DNA of 64,000 bases from an uncultured Lachnospiraceae bacterium. GTDB taxonomy: Bacteria > Bacillota > Clostridia > Lachnospirales > Lachnospiraceae. Under the pieces are notes generated by a model. The model saw nothing but the letters and a program-made list of their open reading frames with translations. It made no database searches and was not told where the DNA came from. How positions within the stretch are numbered: the stretch's first letter is position 1; each line of letters begins with the position of its first letter. The stretch spans positions 1 to 64,000 of the forward strand of contig CANRMA010000016.1 in assembly GCA_947631625.1 (NCBI GenBank), written 5' to 3'. The position numbers were made by a program, and so were the translations under genes. Positions 1 through 9,619 of this stretch are shown in pieces.

Positions 1-1
1 T

Positions 2-29
2 GGAGGCAGAAATAATTCTCTGTCTCCGG
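2..29 (-). terminator. probable terminator of the surface-protein gene
   Basis: An inverted repeat (GGAG-x-CAGA against TCTCTG-x-CTCC, with one wobble pair) lies about 40 bases past the stop codon of the minus-strand gene that ends at 66. The window edge cuts off the position where a U-tract would be, so termination is inferred from the hairpin alone. Confidence 0.4.
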
Positions 30-65
30 TAGAAAATTTACAAAAAAATGTGTCTACTTACTTGA

Positions 66-3000
66 CTATGGTTCACTAATGTCTTTCTTAACTATTGTAA
101 AGGTCTTATTGACGGTTCCCTTATAGCAGCCTTTACCCTTGATCACGATAGCGGGAGCCTTGGTGTCAGATTTAGTCGCAACTGCTTTGTTATTCTTGTA
201 TGATACAGAGTAATCCACTCCGGCTACAAGTTTGTTGCCTTCTTTATCCGTTACTGTTATGGAAGGTTTTACGCCTGCTTTGGAATACGGATTGTCTTCC
301 TCATTGTATTCATACTTAAACTTTGCGTCTTCACCGGTTCCGTCATCCAGGACACTCTGTTTGAGAGTGAAAGTCTTCTTTACACTTCCGCTGTACTGTC
401 CGCGTCCCTCAAAATAAAGTGTGACTTTCCTGCCATTAATGATATCATCGTAATAGCTATAATCTGTTTCCTCTTTCAGTTCTGTGCCATCCTTTTCAAT
501 TTTAAAAGATTGACTCCATATATCATAAATCTCATCATCTGTGCCTGTACAGTACGCTCTGTTGTAAGTTTCAAATCCATCTTTTAATGTGATCTTTGCT
601 TTGCTTAAAGGTGTGCCGTTTATCTTGAAGTTTACTTTTTTGGAACCAACATATGTTGTTCCATTACCGATCACTCTAACAGATGCGGTTCCTGCATCAT
701 AATTATCCCAATACTCAAGCGTATAGTCCGTACCTTCAGTAAGCACAGTCTTGCCTTTCTTTACAGTAACAGTAGTTGTTATACCATCTTTGGCTTTATC
801 AGCATCATAATCGACTGCAGCTGCTTTTATGGAAAGCTTGCTTACAAGTGTAGATTCACTTGAATCCTTGAGAGTAAGATCAATAGTAAATTTTCCTGTA
901 TAGTTCTTTATTCCTTTAACTTCGATCTTATAATCGCCTGCGTCTTTTACGGAACCAAGCTCATTCTTGAATTCCGTATCATCTGCTTTGTAATATCCAA
1001 CTTCAAAGTCGGTCTTATTCTTAAGTTTCTTTGATTTTCCGTTCATCCATCCTGAAATGGTCGGAACAGGTTTCTGCGTTTTTCCAGAATACAGATACAT
1101 TGTATTATCATCATAATAGCAATACTCTATATTATAAGGTATAATCTTGAAGGTCTTTGTAGCCGTGCCTGAATAATTGCCTTTACCTTTTACGGTTATC
1201 GTAGGCAGTTTTTTGTCGGATGCGCCCTCTTGTGGAACTTTTACGTTATTTTTGTATGAAACGGTATAATCAGTCTTTTCGTAAAGGCGTTTTGTACCAT
1301 AGTATACACGTACTGAGGGTTTGATGGCTGATCCCGTATAATTGAAGCCACGGTTATCGCCCTCGTCGTTCCAATATCCTTCAAATCCGGCTATCCACAG
1401 ACCATTGGGAATATAGCCGAATTCTTCTTCAGCTACATCCACATCATCTTCAGTAACATCGCCGGTATCGGTATCGGATGTTGCAGGAGGGGTTGTACTC
1501 TCTTTTTCAACCTTGACCTCAGCAAACTTGGCATCGCCGTCCGTATAAGTTTCCTCTGTTGCCTTGGGAGTTACGGTTACTCTTATGGTATTGTCAACAT
1601 CAGCAGCGGTAACCGTGTATGTTTTGTTGTCGCTGCCTGCATCGGCTGTAAGCGCCGTAGCTTCACCTTTAGCGGGTACGCGCTCCCATTTGATCTCGGA
1701 AGCATCGGTTGCGCCTTCGGTGATAGCATAATCAACCGTAAGTTTGGTGCCGACAGTAACTTTTTCTGATGGAGTTATTGCAGGCGTTTTGGTGAACTCT
1801 ACCTTTGTCTTATCGGTAGGGGCTGTACTCTCAGAAGGGTTCTCGGTTACTGAGATGTAGGGGATGATACCGCCCTGTGCAGCAAATCCTATATAGTAAC
1901 TTCCTGCGCCCGAAAGAGCAAATTCCGCTTTGCCTATTTGAGAATTATAGGCAGCATCGTTAGTACCTTCTTTTGCAGTCGCACTACTTCCTTCTGGTGC
2001 AATTACCTTAATGTTAAGATCATAAGATTTACCTAACGGGTTCTTTCCACTGTAATATACAACCAGTTTAGCAGGTGCGCTTATATCTACTCTTATAGCA
2101 TTTGAAGTTTCTGACACTGCTCCACCGCACAGACTGATAGCTTTAGTGTTAGCATCAAGCGTACCGATAAGTTCATTCAGTCCCTGATCATTCCAACTTT
2201 TTGTTAATGCTTCAATATTGTAATAGTTCTCACTTGTAACACCAAGTTTTGTCGGGTCAGTTAAAACTGTCATATCACGAACAGCAGTTTTTCCATTACC
2301 GTTTATTAACTTAAAGTAATCATCAGTACCTACACCATATTCATCGCCATCTTTATAGCTTTCCGGAGTTGTAGGGTTATAATTTGAAGTTCTCTCCAAA
2401 TCAAAAAACGGTTCATTGTCTTTGGTAGGATTTGATGTATAAGTTTTCTCAGCGTTTTGCTTAATCACATATATAAATGTTGCTACCGCGCTGTCTGTAT
2501 AAGTATTAATATCTTCGGCTTCTTTATCCTTCTTAGCATACGCCTTAACAGTTGTAGTTTTATCAATAGTTATTGCTTTTGCCTTGTCAAATTTCTGTAC
2601 TGTGGCACTTGTTAATGGGTTAGTGCCATCTATTGTATAATAAATATCAACTTCTACTGCGTCACCTTTGGATGTTTTGGTATCGCTGCTAAGAGAAATG
2701 TTCTGAGGATCATCATATACACCTGCGGAAACGTCAGCAGCAGGCACAGCCACTTCAATCGTTTCAGCAACCGGACCATCTGTAACTGTATACGTAAATG
2801 TTGCAGGATCACTTTCAGCAATAACGGTTCCATCAGCTTTTTCCAATACTGCTACTGCAGTTACTGAAAGGTTACCCTTTGTAATACTTGGTTTATTAGA
2901 TTCACCATACTTGTTGTCAGCTTTATACTTATCGCCATCTTTAGCCGGCGCAGTTTCCCCGTATGTCCAGTATATAGTTGCGCCTTCCTGAGAGGAAAGT

Positions 3001-3977
3001 TCAATAGACGTAGCATCAGCAACAGCCGCTGATGTGTCATGATCTGCTGTTACTTTTGACAAAGCATAATCTGCTTCCACAACAACTTTTGATATATAAA
3101 ATGCATTGGCCATAGCTAAACCATATTTTTTGCTTGTATCCAAGTCATTTATATAAAATACATATTCATGAGCAGTTGTATCAGGAGCTGACTGGATATC
3201 ATACGTATATGAATCTATTGAATCAAATGTCGTCTTGTCTGATGCTGTTTTTAATGTGCTATCTTCTCTGACCACCGCTATATTTCTCTTATCATCATTT
3301 GAACTTCTTGCGGTCACTGTCACTTTGGCATATTTGCCTTCCTTTGGTGCAAAATTCAATATTCTGCCAGAATTATTTTGGTAAGTCACACCACCGCCGG
3401 GCGTGTATGCAACATTTTCCTTATCGGCTTTAAATGCAGCTTTGTTGCCACCATCGACAATTGAAAATATATTATCAGTGCCACCAGTCCAATTATTCAA
3501 AGTTTCAGTCGCACTTTGTGTAGAAAAATCAATTTCCCACTTTTTATTGCCTAAATCTTCATTAGATTTTTCAGCAACTAATTCTTTGGAATCGGTCTCT
3601 TTAGCCTCTTCATCAGCCGAAGCTTCAACATCTTCAACCACAGCCTCGTCGTCTGTTACAGACTCAGCCGCGTCCTGATCCTCAACATCAGCCGTCTCGT
3701 CCCCGGTCACAGTCTCGGTATCACCGGCTGCAGCTTCGTCAGAGTCTTCCGCGCTTCCTCCTTCCTCAGTTACTGCTTCCGTATCGCCTGTTTCAACAGC
3801 GGCCGTGTCTTCCGTAACGGCTGCGGTATCTTCGGCAGTTTCCGCCGCTTGTGCTTCGACGGCGTCGGCTTCGGCCGCAAGGACAGACGTCGCTGTCTGC
3901 GGGGCATATAAGTTAAATTGTCGGTAAAGCAAATAAAAACAGGGTATCAGTAATAAAAAAATGCTTATTGACATCAT
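66..3977 (-). CDS. large secreted surface protein with chitobiase-C-like and MBG-like repeats
   Basis: A 1303-residue protein. A hydrophobic N-terminus (about residues 3-18) and an A-x-A-like site near residue 35 resemble a signal peptide, but the basic n-region is missing. Residues 36-140 are a low-complexity acidic A/E/T/D linker. Two blocks near 310-400 and 405-510 look like chitobiase/hexosaminidase C-terminal domains (motifs IYWTYG and IYYTIDGTNP). The C-terminal 450 residues hold three or four repeats of the form 'DYTVSYKNN ... ITVKGKGNYSG ... KTFKI', typical of Lachnospiraceae surface adhesins. There is no LPxTG signal or obvious anchor. The start lies inside TTGACATCA repeats of the neighbouring integrase unit and has no Shine-Dalgarno sequence, so the 5' end may have been replaced. 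The ligand is unknown. Confidence 0.8.
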   Translation of the reverse strand: MMSISIFLLLIPCFYLLYRQFNLYAPQTATSVLAAEADAVEAQAAETAEDTAAVTEDTAAVETGDTEAVTEEGGSAEDSDEAAAGDTETVTGDETADVEDQDAAESVTDDEAVVEDVEASADEEAKETDSKELVAEKSNEDLGNKKWEIDFSTQSATETLNNWTGGTDNIFSIVDGGNKAAFKADKENVAYTPGGGVTYQNNSGRILNFAPKEGKYAKVTVTARSSNDDKRNIAVVREDSTLKTASDKTTFDSIDSYTYDIQSAPDTTAHEYVFYINDLDTSKKYGLAMANAFYISKVVVEADYALSKVTADHDTSAAVADATSIELSSQEGATIYWTYGETAPAKDGDKYKADNKYGESNKPSITKGNLSVTAVAVLEKADGTVIAESDPATFTYTVTDGPVAETIEVAVPAADVSAGVYDDPQNISLSSDTKTSKGDAVEVDIYYTIDGTNPLTSATVQKFDKAKAITIDKTTTVKAYAKKDKEAEDINTYTDSAVATFIYVIKQNAEKTYTSNPTKDNEPFFDLERTSNYNPTTPESYKDGDEYGVGTDDYFKLINGNGKTAVRDMTVLTDPTKLGVTSENYYNIEALTKSWNDQGLNELIGTLDANTKAISLCGGAVSETSNAIRVDISAPAKLVVYYSGKNPLGKSYDLNIKVIAPEGSSATAKEGTNDAAYNSQIGKAEFALSGAGSYYIGFAAQGGIIPYISVTENPSESTAPTDKTKVEFTKTPAITPSEKVTVGTKLTVDYAITEGATDASEIKWERVPAKGEATALTADAGSDNKTYTVTAADVDNTIRVTVTPKATEETYTDGDAKFAEVKVEKESTTPPATSDTDTGDVTEDDVDVAEEEFGYIPNGLWIAGFEGYWNDEGDNRGFNYTGSAIKPSVRVYYGTKRLYEKTDYTVSYKNNVKVPQEGASDKKLPTITVKGKGNYSGTATKTFKIIPYNIEYCYYDDNTMYLYSGKTQKPVPTISGWMNGKSKKLKNKTDFEVGYYKADDTEFKNELGSVKDAGDYKIEVKGIKNYTGKFTIDLTLKDSSESTLVSKLSIKAAAVDYDADKAKDGITTTVTVKKGKTVLTEGTDYTLEYWDNYDAGTASVRVIGNGTTYVGSKKVNFKINGTPLSKAKITLKDGFETYNRAYCTGTDDEIYDIWSQSFKIEKDGTELKEETDYSYYDDIINGRKVTLYFEGRGQYSGSVKKTFTLKQSVLDDGTGEDAKFKYEYNEEDNPYSKAGVKPSITVTDKEGNKLVAGVDYSVSYKNNKAVATKSDTKAPAIVIKGKGCYKGTVNKTFTIVKKDISEP

Positions 3978-3987
3978 TTTGACATCA
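3968..3987 (+). repeat. paired TTGACATCA repeats, left end of integrase unit
   Basis: Two exact TTGACATCA copies at 3968-3976 and 3979-3987, 11 bp apart (one helical turn). The same 9-mer recurs in the same orientation just after the integrase gene at 6655 and 6686. By analogy with the DR-2 arm sites bound by the N-terminal domain of Tn916 integrase, these may be integrase arm-binding sites (inference). Confidence 0.5.
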
Positions 3988-4213
3988 AAATTTTCTGAAA
4001 ATATTTATTTTTTAATTAATAAGAAAGTAAAAATAACGTAATATTGAAAAAAAATAGTTGTAATCACACACATTATATGGTATTATACAGAAAAGTAAAT
4101 TTTCTATATGTCAAATCATTTATTCTTTGATAGTCTAAATTATTAAGTTTGAGAAAATCCCTGCTTTTATTAATATATTTTAATCTGCAGGGGTAAATGG
4201 GAAATATCGGGAG

Positions 4214-4246
4214 CTCCTGTAAAGCCTTGCAGTAAATTTACAGGAG
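4214..4246 (+). promoter_or_regulatory. hairpin sequestering the ribosome binding site
   Basis: A perfect 10-bp stem is formed by CTCCTGTAAA (4214-4223) and TTTACAGGAG (4237-4246) with a 13-base loop. The right arm contains the AGGAG Shine-Dalgarno core of the gene starting at 4255, so any transcript entering from upstream would hide its own ribosome binding site. Similar hairpins protect transposase genes of insertion sequences from read-through expression. Confidence 0.65.
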
Positions 4247-4254
4247 GGTACCGT

Positions 4255-5172
4255 ATGAGTGAAGCAACAAAACTAAAAGTGCAGCGCAACTATAAGGACA
4301 CTTTGTTTAGAATGGTTTTTAATAATAAGAGAAATCTTCTTAGTCTTTATAATGCACTTAATCAAACTGAATATACAAATGAAGAAGATTTAGAAATTAC
4401 AACTTTGGAAAATGCCTTTTATATGAATTACAAGAACGACATTTCGTTTGTATTTGACTTTGAACTTATGCTCTATGAACATCAGTCAACAATTAATCCT
4501 AATATGCCGCTCAGAGATTTATTTTATGTTACTGCAATACTTAAGGGGCGGATAAAGGATGAAAATCTGTTGGGTAAAAAACTTTTAAAGATTCCTGCGC
4601 CAAGATTTGTAGTATTATATAATGGAACGGATTTTCAGCCGGAGAAGCAGATATTAAAGTTATCGGATTCATATATAAAAAAACAGCAGGATCCTGAGCT
4701 TGATCTGACAGTGGCAGTATATAACATAAACTGGGGAAATAACAAGGAACTGTTGGAAACATGCCAATTGCTCAAGGAGTATGCTCAGTGTGTAGATCAA
4801 ATACGAACATTTTCAAAGTCATATACAATTAATGAAGCAGCAGAAAGAGCAATTGATTACTGTATAAAAAATGGAATACTGTCGGATTTTTTGTCTAAAA
4901 ATCGTGCGGAGGCGATAGATATGTGTATTTTTGAATTTGATGAAGAGAAGTTTCTAAAAAGCGAGCGTGAGTGGGCCAGAGAAGAAGGCAGAGAAGAAGG
5001 CAGGGAAGAAGCGCGTAAAGATAATGAAATAAAGCTTGCCGAATTTTTGATAAAGAATGTTGATTCATTAATGAATTATTTTGCGATCAATTTGGATAAG
5101 GCATGTGAAAGTCTGGGGATTTCCGTAGATGATTACATAAGCTCCAAAGAAAAAATCAAACAAAAATTGTAA
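4255..5172 (+). CDS. Rpn family PD-(D/E)XK nuclease / transposase-like protein
   Basis: A 305-residue protein of the Rpn (PD-(D/E)XK nuclease family transposase) group, which is abundant in Lachnospiraceae. The opening (KDTLFRMVFNNKRNLLSLYN) is typical of the family. The nuclease core is near residues 60-85, with an Asp (KNDISFVFD) followed by the E-x-Q signature (YEHQST). A highly charged E/G/R segment (REEGREEGREEARKD) near 240-260 precedes a C-terminal helix. Family members promote RecA-independent recombination or act as nucleases. It sits between TTGACATCA repeats with an integrase gene and is under an RBS-hiding hairpin, which fits a mobile or defence-related gene. The natural target is unknown. 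Confidence 0.8.
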   Translation: MSEATKLKVQRNYKDTLFRMVFNNKRNLLSLYNALNQTEYTNEEDLEITTLENAFYMNYKNDISFVFDFELMLYEHQSTINPNMPLRDLFYVTAILKGRIKDENLLGKKLLKIPAPRFVVLYNGTDFQPEKQILKLSDSYIKKQQDPELDLTVAVYNINWGNNKELLETCQLLKEYAQCVDQIRTFSKSYTINEAAERAIDYCIKNGILSDFLSKNRAEAIDMCIFEFDEEKFLKSEREWAREEGREEGREEARKDNEIKLAEFLIKNVDSLMNYFAINLDKACESLGISVDDYISSKEKIKQKL

Positions 5173-5233
5173 AAAAACAATATTTACAACATTTTGCGGA
5201 GTATGCTATTATAAGCGAAAGCATATTAAATAA

Positions 5234-5317
5234 ATTATTCAATTATTAGATGAAGAAGGATATATTGCTGACAATTTAAAGATAAGTAAAGAGTACATTG
5301 ACAACTTAATAGAATAG
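5234..5317 (+). pseudogene. C-terminal remnant of an unidentified gene
   Basis: Between the Rpn gene and the integrase there is an open stretch of 27 codons with no start. It reads IIQLLDEEGYIADNLKISKE and ends in a stop at 5315. Its composition looks like the C-terminal helix of a real protein, similar in style to Rpn-type tails (DNLKISKEYIDNLIE). It is probably the debris of a second copy, but this is weak evidence. Confidence 0.3.
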
Positions 5318-5413
5318 TCTCGCCGGACATGGGAAACTTTGTATGAACAGCATTTGATGACATGGTATAAGGGCACTAAAAGGTGCTACATATGGAGAAG
5401 GAAGGTAATACTA

Positions 5414-6646
5414 ATGTCAAATTCAAGAAAAGACTGTAAAGGCAGGGCTTTAAAAAAGGGTGAATGTCAGAGGAAAGATGACGGGAGGTATATTTATCAG
5501 TATACCGATCCGAACGGAAAAAGAAGAGTGGTTTATGCCAATGATCTGCCGGAACTTAGGGAAAAGGAATACAGATTAGTGAAGGATCAGATGGACGGGC
5601 TGCAATATTATTGCGCAGGTAAGACTACATTGAACTATGTTTTTGACAGGTATATTTCTACCAAATATGATTTGAAAAAGCATACGAAGTCACATTACAA
5701 GTATTTATATGATCATTGTGTCAGGGAGACTTTCGGAAAGAGGCTTATCACGGACATTAAATATTCCGATGTAAAGTTTTTTTACTATTCGCTGCTTAAC
5801 GAGTCAGGTTTGAAAATCGGTTCGGTAGACAGTATACACACGGTTTTACATCCGGCATTTGATATGGCTGTCAGGGACGGTATCATAAGGAATAATCCAT
5901 CGGACAGGGTGCTTGCGGAGATTAAGAAAGGGTATGGAAAGAACAAAGGGATAAGACATGCGCTGACGCTTGAGCAGCAAAGGGCATTTTTAGGTTATGT
6001 TGAGAAAAGTCCTGTTTACAGTCACTGGCTGCCTTTGTTCATAGTTTTGTTCGGTACGGGGTGCAGAGTGGGAGAAGTCATCGGCTTAAGATGGCAGGAT
6101 CTAGACTTTGCAAACCGCTCAATAAGCATTAATCATTCGGTGATATATACTTCCATAGATAAGCAGAAGACTACATTTCATGTGTCATCGCCTAAAACAG
6201 CGGCCGGTGTGCGTACAATACCTATGATGGATGCAGTAAAACAAGCGTTTCAGGATGAGTATGAAGCTCAGAAAGCAATCGGTTTTAATATACAGGTAGT
6301 AGATGGAATGAGTGGTTTTATATTCCGCAATAAAGACGGACTGCTTCTTAATCCGACCGTAATAAACCGGGCAATACGGCGTATTTATGAGTCTTACAAT
6401 GCTGAGGAGATAATCAAGGCTAAAAGGATGGGCAGGCGCCCCTTACTTATACCGGATTTTTCATGTCATCATATTCGGCATACATTTTGCACGAGGTTCT
6501 GCGAGAATGAGACCAATTTGAAAGTTATTCAGTCTATCATGGGGCATGCCAACATTGAGACAACAATGGATATTTATGCAGAAGCTACGGATCTTAAAAA
6601 GAGGGAGGCAATCAGGGCATTAGAAAAAAACAGTGATATTTTTTAA
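5414..6646 (+). CDS. Tn916-type tyrosine recombinase (integrase)
   Basis: 410 residues from the ATG at 5414, chosen because GGAAGG lies a few bases upstream; an in-frame ATG at 5339 has no such site. The N-terminal 55 residues (RALKKGECQRKDDGRYIYQY) match the arm-binding three-strand sheet domain of Tn916/Tn1545 integrases. A core-binding SAM-like domain follows (about 70-170). The catalytic set is complete: Arg in GTGCRVGEVIGLRW, Lys in SSPKTAAGVRT, H-x-x-R in HHIRHTFCTR, His in MGHANIETT and Tyr in MDIYAE. No excisionase gene accompanies it. It may move the local unit or invert or delete nearby DNA. Confidence 0.9.
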   Translation: MSNSRKDCKGRALKKGECQRKDDGRYIYQYTDPNGKRRVVYANDLPELREKEYRLVKDQMDGLQYYCAGKTTLNYVFDRYISTKYDLKKHTKSHYKYLYDHCVRETFGKRLITDIKYSDVKFFYYSLLNESGLKIGSVDSIHTVLHPAFDMAVRDGIIRNNPSDRVLAEIKKGYGKNKGIRHALTLEQQRAFLGYVEKSPVYSHWLPLFIVLFGTGCRVGEVIGLRWQDLDFANRSISINHSVIYTSIDKQKTTFHVSSPKTAAGVRTIPMMDAVKQAFQDEYEAQKAIGFNIQVVDGMSGFIFRNKDGLLLNPTVINRAIRRIYESYNAEEIIKAKRMGRRPLLIPDFSCHHIRHTFCTRFCENETNLKVIQSIMGHANIETTMDIYAEATDLKKREAIRALEKNSDIF

Positions 6647-6654
6647 AATGTGCT

Positions 6655-6703
6655 TTGACATCAAACAGGATCAGGGTACATCAGATTGACATCAAATACA
6701 TCA
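6655..6703 (+). repeat. TTGACATCA repeats, right end of integrase unit
   Basis: Exact TTGACATCA at 6655-6663 and 6686-6694, with two degenerate copies sharing ACATCA (6678-6683 and 6698-6703). They begin 9 bp after the integrase stop codon and match the pair at 3968-3987 in sequence and orientation, marking the probable right boundary of the unit. Confidence 0.5.
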
Positions 6704-6974
6704 ATAGATGTAACGGATAAGCGGAAGTAAATGTTATCATCTGTGTATAATATAGTACAGTTTGTTTCTCATCCGCAGTATCTTCTGCTTAATTTCACAC
6801 TCTTATAAAACATACTATAAACAATTCATTTGATCTATAAGTAATTCTACTTAATTTTCATGTATTTTGCCATACTTTAATTAAAAATTGTATCTTTTTT
6901 TTACAAACAATGCTATAATCAACGCGTATAGAGAGCTGTATATTAAGAAGAAACGTAGTACGGGAGTTAGTTTA
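6704..6974 (+). promoter_or_regulatory. upstream region of the MBOAT operon with candidate -10 boxes
   Basis: AT-rich leader. TATAAT occurs at 6914-6919, about 55 bases before the MBOAT start, with TTGTAT at 6888-6893 as a poorly spaced (20 bp) -35. A second TATAAT at 6746-6751 has no good -35. No other feature is recognised in this interval. Confidence 0.35.
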
Positions 6975-8504
6975 ATGAGTATTACATCATTTTATTTTTT
7001 GTGTTTTTTTGCAGGGATATTGATCTTATATTATATTATCCCCAAGAAACTTCAATGGCCGCTTTTGCTTCTCTGTAGTGTGGCTTATTATATGATGACG
7101 GACAATTATCTGCTTATTTTATATCCGATCGCGTCGGTGGCAGTGTGTTATATGGGGATCAGGGTTATTGAAGCGGCGAAAGACGAACGGAGAAAAAAAG
7201 CTGCGTTAATTACGGTGATCGTCGTAAATATAGGAATTCTGGTTATATTAAAGTATGTAAACTTCGGAATTTATACTATTAACGGTATTGCAAAGTTTTT
7301 GGGACATAAGGGCAGTCTGCTGCACAGACTGGGATTTTTGGCGCCGCTTGGGGTTTCTTTTTATACATTTTCGCTGCTTGGCTATGTAATAGACGTTTAT
7401 TATGGAATCGCAGGGGTGCAGAGAAATCCTGCAAAGCTTGCGCTTTACGGGATGTATTTTCCGGTGGTGATCTCCGGGCCTATACTTAAGTACAGAGAAA
7501 GCGGAGAGCAGTTCTTTGAGCCGCATTATTTTGACTATAATAAGGTGACCGGGGGTATGCAGCGTATGCTTTGGGGGCTTTTCAAAAAGCTTGTGCTCGC
7601 AGAGCGCCTGGGCGTGGTAGTTGATACGGTTTATGGAAAGTATCGTGATTATCCGGGGGCTTATATATGGATTGCGACGTTTTTCTATGCATTCCAACTA
7701 TATACGGATTTCTCAGGCTGTATGGATATAGTTCTGGGTATGTCAGAGAGTTTCGGCCTTGAATTGCCGGAGAATTTTAAGACTCCGTTTTTCTCGGAGA
7801 GTATTTCGGAATATTGGAGAAGGTGGCATATCACTCTGGGAGTGTGGATGAAGGAGTATGTGTTTTATCCTCTTCTTCGTTCGAAATTCTTTATGGGACT
7901 TAATAATTCGTGGAAGAAGAAGTTCGGTAAAAAAAGAGGCAAACAGTTTGCGACATTTGCGGCGATGTTTATTCTCTGGTTTTCCGTAGGCATATGGCAT
8001 GGCGGCGCATGGAAATATGTAATAGGTTCAGGTCTTTTGCATTGGTTCTATATTGTGATGGAAGAATTGCTTAAAGAACCGTGCGCAAAAGTTATGAGTA
8101 AGCTTAAGATCAACTCAGCCGGAAGACCGATAAAATTCATACGCATAATAAGAACGTTTGTTCTGGTATGCATAGGGGATCTGTTTTTCCGGTCAAAAAA
8201 TGTGCCTAAAGCATTGGAAATGCTGAAGTTGTCCGTATCTGTATGGAATCCTGAAATACTCTGGAACGGAGAGCTTATGAATCTTGGGCTTGGCGCGGTT
8301 GAACTTCTCATTGTTTTGGTCGCACTGTTTATTTTGTTGGCGGTGAGCCTGCTGCAGCAAAAGGGTTCGGTCCGTGATATGATAGCGTCGCGTAAACTTC
8401 CCGTAAGATGGCTGATATGGTATGCGCTTTTATTCGGGGTGATATTACTTGGATGTTACGGACCGCAGTACAGCGCTTCTGAGTTCATTTATCAGGGCTT
8501 TTAA
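6975..8504 (+). CDS. MBOAT family O-acyltransferase
   Basis: 509 residues with about ten or more membrane segments, of the DltB/AlgI (MBOAT) family. The start at 6975 has GGGAG upstream; an in-frame earlier start at 6888 adds a polar extension without an RBS. Diagnostic segments are FQLYTDFSGCMDIVLGMS, YWRRWHITLGVWMKEYVFYP and SVGIWHGGAWKYV, the last carrying the invariant histidine. These enzymes pass an acyl group from a carrier to a molecule outside the membrane. An SGNH protein, an FkbH-like protein and an acyl carrier protein follow in the same direction, suggesting the acyl donor is ACP-bound. No DltA-type adenylation gene is present. Confidence 0.9.
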   Translation: MSITSFYFLCFFAGILILYYIIPKKLQWPLLLLCSVAYYMMTDNYLLILYPIASVAVCYMGIRVIEAAKDERRKKAALITVIVVNIGILVILKYVNFGIYTINGIAKFLGHKGSLLHRLGFLAPLGVSFYTFSLLGYVIDVYYGIAGVQRNPAKLALYGMYFPVVISGPILKYRESGEQFFEPHYFDYNKVTGGMQRMLWGLFKKLVLAERLGVVVDTVYGKYRDYPGAYIWIATFFYAFQLYTDFSGCMDIVLGMSESFGLELPENFKTPFFSESISEYWRRWHITLGVWMKEYVFYPLLRSKFFMGLNNSWKKKFGKKRGKQFATFAAMFILWFSVGIWHGGAWKYVIGSGLLHWFYIVMEELLKEPCAKVMSKLKINSAGRPIKFIRIIRTFVLVCIGDLFFRSKNVPKALEMLKLSVSVWNPEILWNGELMNLGLGAVELLIVLVALFILLAVSLLQQKGSVRDMIASRKLPVRWLIWYALLFGVILLGCYGPQYSASEFIYQGF

Positions 8505-8564
8505 ACGGACTTAATGTGTGGTACAATTATTGAGGTACTAAAAATTAAAGATTTGGAGACGTGT

Positions 8565-9512
8565 ATGGACAAGATAGCTGTTCTTATTCCCTGTTATAAT
8601 GAAGAAAAGACGATAGCCAAGGTAGTCAGAGAGGCCAAAGAGGCTCTGCCGGAGGCTGTTGTATATGTATATGATAATAATTCCGTTGATAATACCGTAG
8701 AACGCGCCAAAGAAGCAGGCGCAGTGATACGCTATGAGTATATGCAGGGAAAAGGAAATGTCATCCGTCGTATGTTCCGGGAAATAGAGGCGGAATGCTA
8801 TATCATTGTTGACGGCGACGACACTTATCCTTTGGAGTGCGCAAAGGAGATGGCTGATAAGGTACTGTATCACAATGCCGATATGGTAGTGGGCGACAGA
8901 CTGTCTTCTACTTATTTTACCGAGAATAAACGTCCTTTTCACAATTTTGGCAACAGTATAGTGCGAAGCAGTATTAACAGTCTTTTCGACTGTGACATCA
9001 AGGACATAATGACGGGTTACAGGGCTTTCAGTTATGGTTTCGTGAAAACTTTTCCGGTGCTTTCCACGGGCTTTGAGATAGAAACGGAGATGACTATTCA
9101 TGCCGTGTACAATAATCTGCAGATAGAAAATGTAGTGGTTGATTACAGGGATCGTCCCGAGGGAAGCGAATCCAAGTTAAATACCTTTTCCGACGGTTAT
9201 AAAGTGCTGCGCACGATTTTTAAACTGTACAGGGATTATAGACCGTTTGGATTTTTCGGATTGTTTTCCGCCGTTTTGACGGTTGTGGCAGTTGCGCTGT
9301 TTATTCCGATACTGATCTCTTATATAGAGACGGGACTGGTCCTTCGTTTTCCAACGTTATTTGTATGCGGATTTATCGGACTTGCTGCCGTACAGTCTTT
9401 TTTTGCGGGATTGATACTTTCCAATATGGCGTTGAAAAACAGACGGGATTTCGAATATCGTTATGCCCTGTGCATGAGGAATATAAAAAAGGATATTAGT
9501 TCTGACCGCTGA
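8565..9512 (+). CDS. polyprenyl-phosphate-type GT2 glycosyltransferase
   Basis: 315 residues, DPM1/GtrB-like. The ATG at 8565 is preferred (GGAG just upstream) over 8514. The nucleotide-sugar site begins at IAVLIPCYNEEKTIAKVV, the DxD-like motif is VDGDDTYP, and MTGYRAFSYG with TGFEIETEM follows. Two hydrophobic helices near residues 225-290 end the protein. This layout is usual for enzymes loading a sugar onto undecaprenyl phosphate for use outside the membrane. It follows the MBOAT gene by 60 bp, so they are probably cotranscribed. Confidence 0.85.
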   Translation: MDKIAVLIPCYNEEKTIAKVVREAKEALPEAVVYVYDNNSVDNTVERAKEAGAVIRYEYMQGKGNVIRRMFREIEAECYIIVDGDDTYPLECAKEMADKVLYHNADMVVGDRLSSTYFTENKRPFHNFGNSIVRSSINSLFDCDIKDIMTGYRAFSYGFVKTFPVLSTGFEIETEMTIHAVYNNLQIENVVVDYRDRPEGSESKLNTFSDGYKVLRTIFKLYRDYRPFGFFGLFSAVLTVVAVALFIPILISYIETGLVLRFPTLFVCGFIGLAAVQSFFAGLILSNMALKNRRDFEYRYALCMRNIKKDISSDR

Positions 9513-9619
9513 TCATATCCGGCCATAACCGTGTCTGTGGATTCCTTTGGCTGTCGATCCATTTTTCCACTATGTTACATATTTGAGGCTGTATTCTTAT
9601 ATAATATTATAGGGAGCAG

